Source: Pseudomonadota bacterium
GTDB lineage: Bacteria > Bdellovibrionota > Bdellovibrionia > Bdellovibrionales > JAEYZS01
Assembly: GCA_023427925.1 (NCBI GenBank)
Contig: JAEYZS010000213.1
Coordinates: forward strand, 1-7,176
Direction: 5' to 3'
Length of the DNA stretch: 7,176 nt
In this document: one piece after another, positions 5,011 through 7,176 of the stretch
How the letters are laid out: every line of letters starts with the position of its first letter
Position numbering within the stretch: the stretch's first letter is position 1
Made by a program: the position numbers and the translations under genes
Notes under the pieces: generated by a model
What the model was told of the DNA's origin: nothing
What the model saw: only the letters and a program-made list of their open reading frames with translations
Databases searched by the model: none

Positions 5011-5667
5011 ATGGGTAAAAAAGTCGCAGTTATTCTTTCAGGATGCGGATATCTCGATGGCGCAGAAATTACCGAAGCCATTTCAACACTTATTTCTCTT
5101 TCACAGCATGGACTAGAGTACCAATGTTTTGCTCCAGATATAGATGTTCCAGAAATCGATCACACATCAGGAAAAGAAACTGGTCAAAAACGAAATGTGC
5201 TTAAGGAGTCTGCTCGTATTGCTCGTGGAAATGTTTTGCCACTTTCAGAACTTCAAGAAAAAGATTTTTCTGCAATTGTTCTCCCGGGTGGCTATGGGGC
5301 TGCGAAAAATCTATCGAACTTTGCAGAGAAAGGCGCTTCAGGAGAAGTGAACCCTCAGCTTAAGAAAAGCTTAGAGGACTTCCACGCATCTCAAAAACCA
5401 ATCGCAGCTATTTGTATCGCTCCGGCAGCGGCCGTAGCACTTTCGCTCGGAAATAAAGGAGTTAGTGTGACGATTGGGAATGACGAGGCGACAGCGGGAG
5501 AGATTCGCAAGACTGGTGCTGAGCATATTAACTGCAAGGTGGATGACTTTGTCGTGGATACAGCTAACAAAGTGATTACAACTCCAGCTTATATGTACGA
5601 AGCCACTCCTGCTCAAGCCTTCACGGGCATTCAAAAATCCATTCAGGCATTAGCAAAGATGATTTGA
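5011..5667 (+). CDS. elbB: ElbB, DJ-1/PfpI-family glyoxalase-like protein
   Basis: 218 residues from the ATG at 5011, almost the same length as E. coli ElbB. Family blocks in order: SGCGYLDGAEI (10-20) with the conserved acidic residue E19; RNVLKESARIARG (61-73); LPGGYGAAKNLSNFA (91-105); the nucleophile elbow AAICIAPAA (132-140) with catalytic C135; TIGND (154-158); and VITTPAYMYEA (188-198). The fold is class I glutamine amidotransferase-like/DJ-1. ElbB was once linked to isoprenoid synthesis, and glyoxalase activity has been reported for the E. coli protein; the true cellular role is unsettled. Cytoplasmic, single gene, convergent with the TonB-family gene across only 37 bp. All expected active-site residues are present. 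Confidence 0.93.
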   Translation: MGKKVAVILSGCGYLDGAEITEAISTLISLSQHGLEYQCFAPDIDVPEIDHTSGKETGQKRNVLKESARIARGNVLPLSELQEKDFSAIVLPGGYGAAKNLSNFAEKGASGEVNPQLKKSLEDFHASQKPIAAICIAPAAAVALSLGNKGVSVTIGNDEATAGEIRKTGAEHINCKVDDFVVDTANKVITTPAYMYEATPAQAFTGIQKSIQALAKMI

Positions 5668-5704
5668 TTGCAACAAGAAGGCGACCGTAGTCTTCAAAAA
5701 AATC

Positions 5705-6547
5705 CTATTGGGGATTCGCGTAGCGGGGACGGTGAGTGTAGACGGTAAATTCGCCGTTGATTCGAACGGTGCCGTCCTTTTCGATCATGCCTGTCGGTGG
5801 ATTGAGGTAAGGACCTGCATTCTTAAGTGCATCCTGAACAGCGTGATCAAGTTCCGTCGATCCTGAAGAGTTCACAATCATTGCATCTACGAAATGTCCT
5901 TTGCGATCTAAGATCAGTTCTACGCGCGTCACCCACTTGAGTTTTCCGCGAAGCTTCTCTCTCATATGTGGGAACATGGCGATATCCTCAATATTATTTC
6001 CCCAGTTATAAATGATTTTAGGAGTGATGCGATTATAGAAAGATGCATATGTTGAAAAATCTGAATTTAAAAAAGTAAATTCACCTTTAGATAGATTCGG
6101 AACTTGAAAATTGACTGCGGATTGTCTGGACTCTTGAGAAGCCTGCGATTCATTCTTAGGTAAAAGGTTTTGTAAAATTCCACTGTCGCTTGTCGCAGAA
6201 GGAGTCGATCTTTCCTGCTGAGTTTGCTTTTGGGTTTGGTCACCTTGAGAGCCACGGCGGGCTTGGCTGTTTCTAAAATCACCTAAATTTTGAGCGACCG
6301 TTTCTTTTTTGAAAGAGGTAGGACGCTCTGAAAAGAATTTAGAATTTTTTGATTCTTCTTTAGGGACGGCTTTGTCTTCAGGCTTGGAAGGAAGAAAGGT
6401 TCTTGTGTTGGAATCATCGCGAATAACAACTTCAATGGCCTCAGTCTTTTTTGATGACTGCTCCATATATACAGAAAGCAAACCATAGGCACCAAAATGC
6501 ACAAGTAAGCTTAAAGCAAGTATGCGTATATCGAATTTAAAATCCAT
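5705..6547 (-). CDS. TonB-family energy-transducing protein (orphan)
   Basis: 280 residues. There is a short cytoplasmic start and one membrane helix (about 8-28) containing S13-x3-H17, which matches the SxxxH motif by which TonB contacts ExbB/ExbD. A long hydrophilic periplasmic linker (30-160) is rich in Gln, Ser, Lys and Glu rather than the Pro/Lys of classic TonB. The C-terminal TonB domain (about 165-272) includes FYNRITPKIIYNW, VTRVELILDRKGHFVDAMIVNSSGSTELDHAV, and NPPTGMIEKDGTVRINGEFTVY. TonB proteins carry inner-membrane proton-motive energy to outer-membrane transporters; AgmX/TolA-like relatives do other envelope work. No exbB, exbD or receptor gene is in the window, so the partner is unknown. 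The start is supported by GGGA, 9 bases upstream. Confidence 0.87.
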   Translation of the reverse strand: MDFKFDIRILALSLLVHFGAYGLLSVYMEQSSKKTEAIEVVIRDDSNTRTFLPSKPEDKAVPKEESKNSKFFSERPTSFKKETVAQNLGDFRNSQARRGSQGDQTQKQTQQERSTPSATSDSGILQNLLPKNESQASQESRQSAVNFQVPNLSKGEFTFLNSDFSTYASFYNRITPKIIYNWGNNIEDIAMFPHMREKLRGKLKWVTRVELILDRKGHFVDAMIVNSSGSTELDHAVQDALKNAGPYLNPPTGMIEKDGTVRINGEFTVYTHRPRYANPQ

Positions 6548-6678
6548 TTCACTTCATCCCTTTGTCCAATCTTTGCAGCTTTGTTGTCCGACTCTTTGTT
6601 CTCTTTTGAGAAAAGTTGGACCAAAGTTTAGCTCAAGTTGAGACATTTCAAGGCCGATATAGATATATCAATTTCATC

Positions 6679-6708
6679 GGGGGATGAAAAGACTTTTAGG
6701 GGGATGAA
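6679..6708 (+). promoter_or_regulatory. Duplicated Shine-Dalgarno/ATG unit before the PilZ gene
   Basis: The 10-mer GGGGGATGAA occurs at 6679-6688 and again at 6699-6708, exactly 20 bases apart. The second copy is the real ribosome site (AGGGGG, 6698-6703, 4 bases before the ATG at 6708). The first contains an ATG (6684) that reads Met-Lys-Arg-Leu-Leu-Gly-Gly and stops at 6705-6707, directly against the PilZ start (TGA-ATG). The GGGGA repeats also resemble CsrA-type recognition sites. The function is inferred only. Confidence 0.35.
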
Positions 6709-7176
6709 TGTCTAAATCAAATGTTATTGATTTTAAACAATATTTAAAGGGTCATAAAAAGACGAGTAGCGTCCAGAAGACTCCTAGCGCGAATACTCCA
6801 GCTGCGGTCATCGACATGGTGGAGAAAAGAGAAGAAATCATCTCTAAAGAAAGACGTGATAATAAAAGAACAATTTTAACCGAGTTTGTTGGTGCGTTTT
6901 TAGTACTTCCAAACATGGGTAAAAATTTAGGTGGTCTCCAAAAAGTTTATCTCTATGATATTTCTGATAAAGGTCTTTCGTTTGATATAGAAACAAATGT
7001 CGGTCAGTTGAGAGTGGGCGAAGAAATTGCTATGAGAATTTACCTCTCTCAAAAGAATTATTTTTCATTTGTAGTTAAGGTCTCAAATTCTCGCTTTATG
7101 AAAGACGAAGAAACAAATAGACATGGTTGTGAATTCGTAAAAAACCTGGTCAATAAAGAGGCGCTCAATCACTTTG
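6708..7176 (+). CDS. PilZ-domain c-di-GMP-binding protein (3' end outside window)
   Basis: 156 codons are present and the frame runs off the right edge. After a basic, unstructured N-terminus (1-40), residues about 46-150 form a PilZ domain. The RxxxR motif is at R50-D-N-K-R54 and the second motif is DISDKG (84-89, D-x-S-x-x-G). These two motifs clasp the c-di-GMP dimer, so ligand binding is likely. Later strands include GEEIAMRIYLS (104-114), YFSFVVKVSNSRF (118-130) and RHGCEFVKNL (138-147). No catalytic or output domain is seen before the edge; a second domain downstream is possible. The ATG follows AGGGGG (6698-6703). It is divergent from the TonB-family gene across 160 bp. Confidence 0.87.
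   Translation, partial: MSKSNVIDFKQYLKGHKKTSSVQKTPSANTPAAVIDMVEKREEIISKERRDNKRTILTEFVGAFLVLPNMGKNLGGLQKVYLYDISDKGLSFDIETNVGQLRVGEEIAMRIYLSQKNYFSFVVKVSNSRFMKDEETNRHGCEFVKNLVNKEALNHF

Noticed and set aside
6603..6669. Cluster of short palindromes (CTTTT-gag-AAAAG, TTGG-a-CCAA, CTCAA-g-TTGAG, GATATA-ga-TATATC) between the TonB and PilZ genes
   Set aside because: Each is short, they share no sequence and no convincing promoter boxes could be aligned with them, so I cannot call operators.
1..7176. Phage, defence, toxin-antitoxin, CRISPR, IS or tRNA elements
   Set aside because: I looked on both strands and saw no transposase, integrase, regularly spaced repeats or tRNA-like folds; the gene content looks like ordinary chromosome.

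Overview
The window (about 40% GC by eye, no rRNA, tRNA, IS or CRISPR) looks like ordinary chromosome of a low-GC member of the Bdellovibrionota, for example a Pseudobdellovibrio exovorus-like predator. This placement is an inference. It rests on the high density of small envelope lipoproteins and barrel proteins, an orphan TonB-family protein, a PilZ protein, an ECF sigma factor, and a hydrophobic N-terminus ending in a QNC-G motif of the kind I associate with Bdellovibrio secreted proteins.

Layout. 3-704 (+) is the C-terminal part of an Rsm22-family ribosomal-assembly methyltransferase, cut by the window edge. It runs convergently into a PA14-like secreted or lipid-anchored protein (682-1602, -), with a 23-bp overlap of the 3' ends. 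A 312-bp intergenic region follows, with divergent promoter candidates and a compact set of hairpins just upstream of an ECF sigma factor (1915-2532, +). The sigma gene overlaps by ATGA a small Ala-rich, anti-sigma-like protein (2529-2795). A strong terminator closes that operon. A tiny lipoprotein gene (2998-3234, +) then faces a COG4324-type zinc aminopeptidase lipoprotein (3259-4278, -) across a 14-bp bidirectional terminator hairpin. Divergent from the aminopeptidase is an outer-membrane beta-barrel gene (4392-4937, +). Between the two starts lies a striking near-perfect 32-bp inverted repeat with nested palindromes. elbB (5011-5667, +) follows and converges on a TonB-family gene (5705-6547, -). 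The last gene (6708 to the edge, +) encodes a PilZ domain with both c-di-GMP-binding motifs.

How it fits together. Five of the nine genes encode envelope proteins: the PA14 protein, the small lipoprotein, the aminopeptidase, the barrel and TonB. The sigma/anti-sigma pair is a plausible envelope or stress regulator, and the PilZ protein a c-di-GMP effector. No single pathway unites the genes. The parts most worth a second look are the noncoding elements: the palindromic divergon at 4290-4365, the structured leader at 1807-1886, the poly-A9 tract ending the anti-sigma-like gene, and the duplicated Shine-Dalgarno/ATG unit before pilZ.
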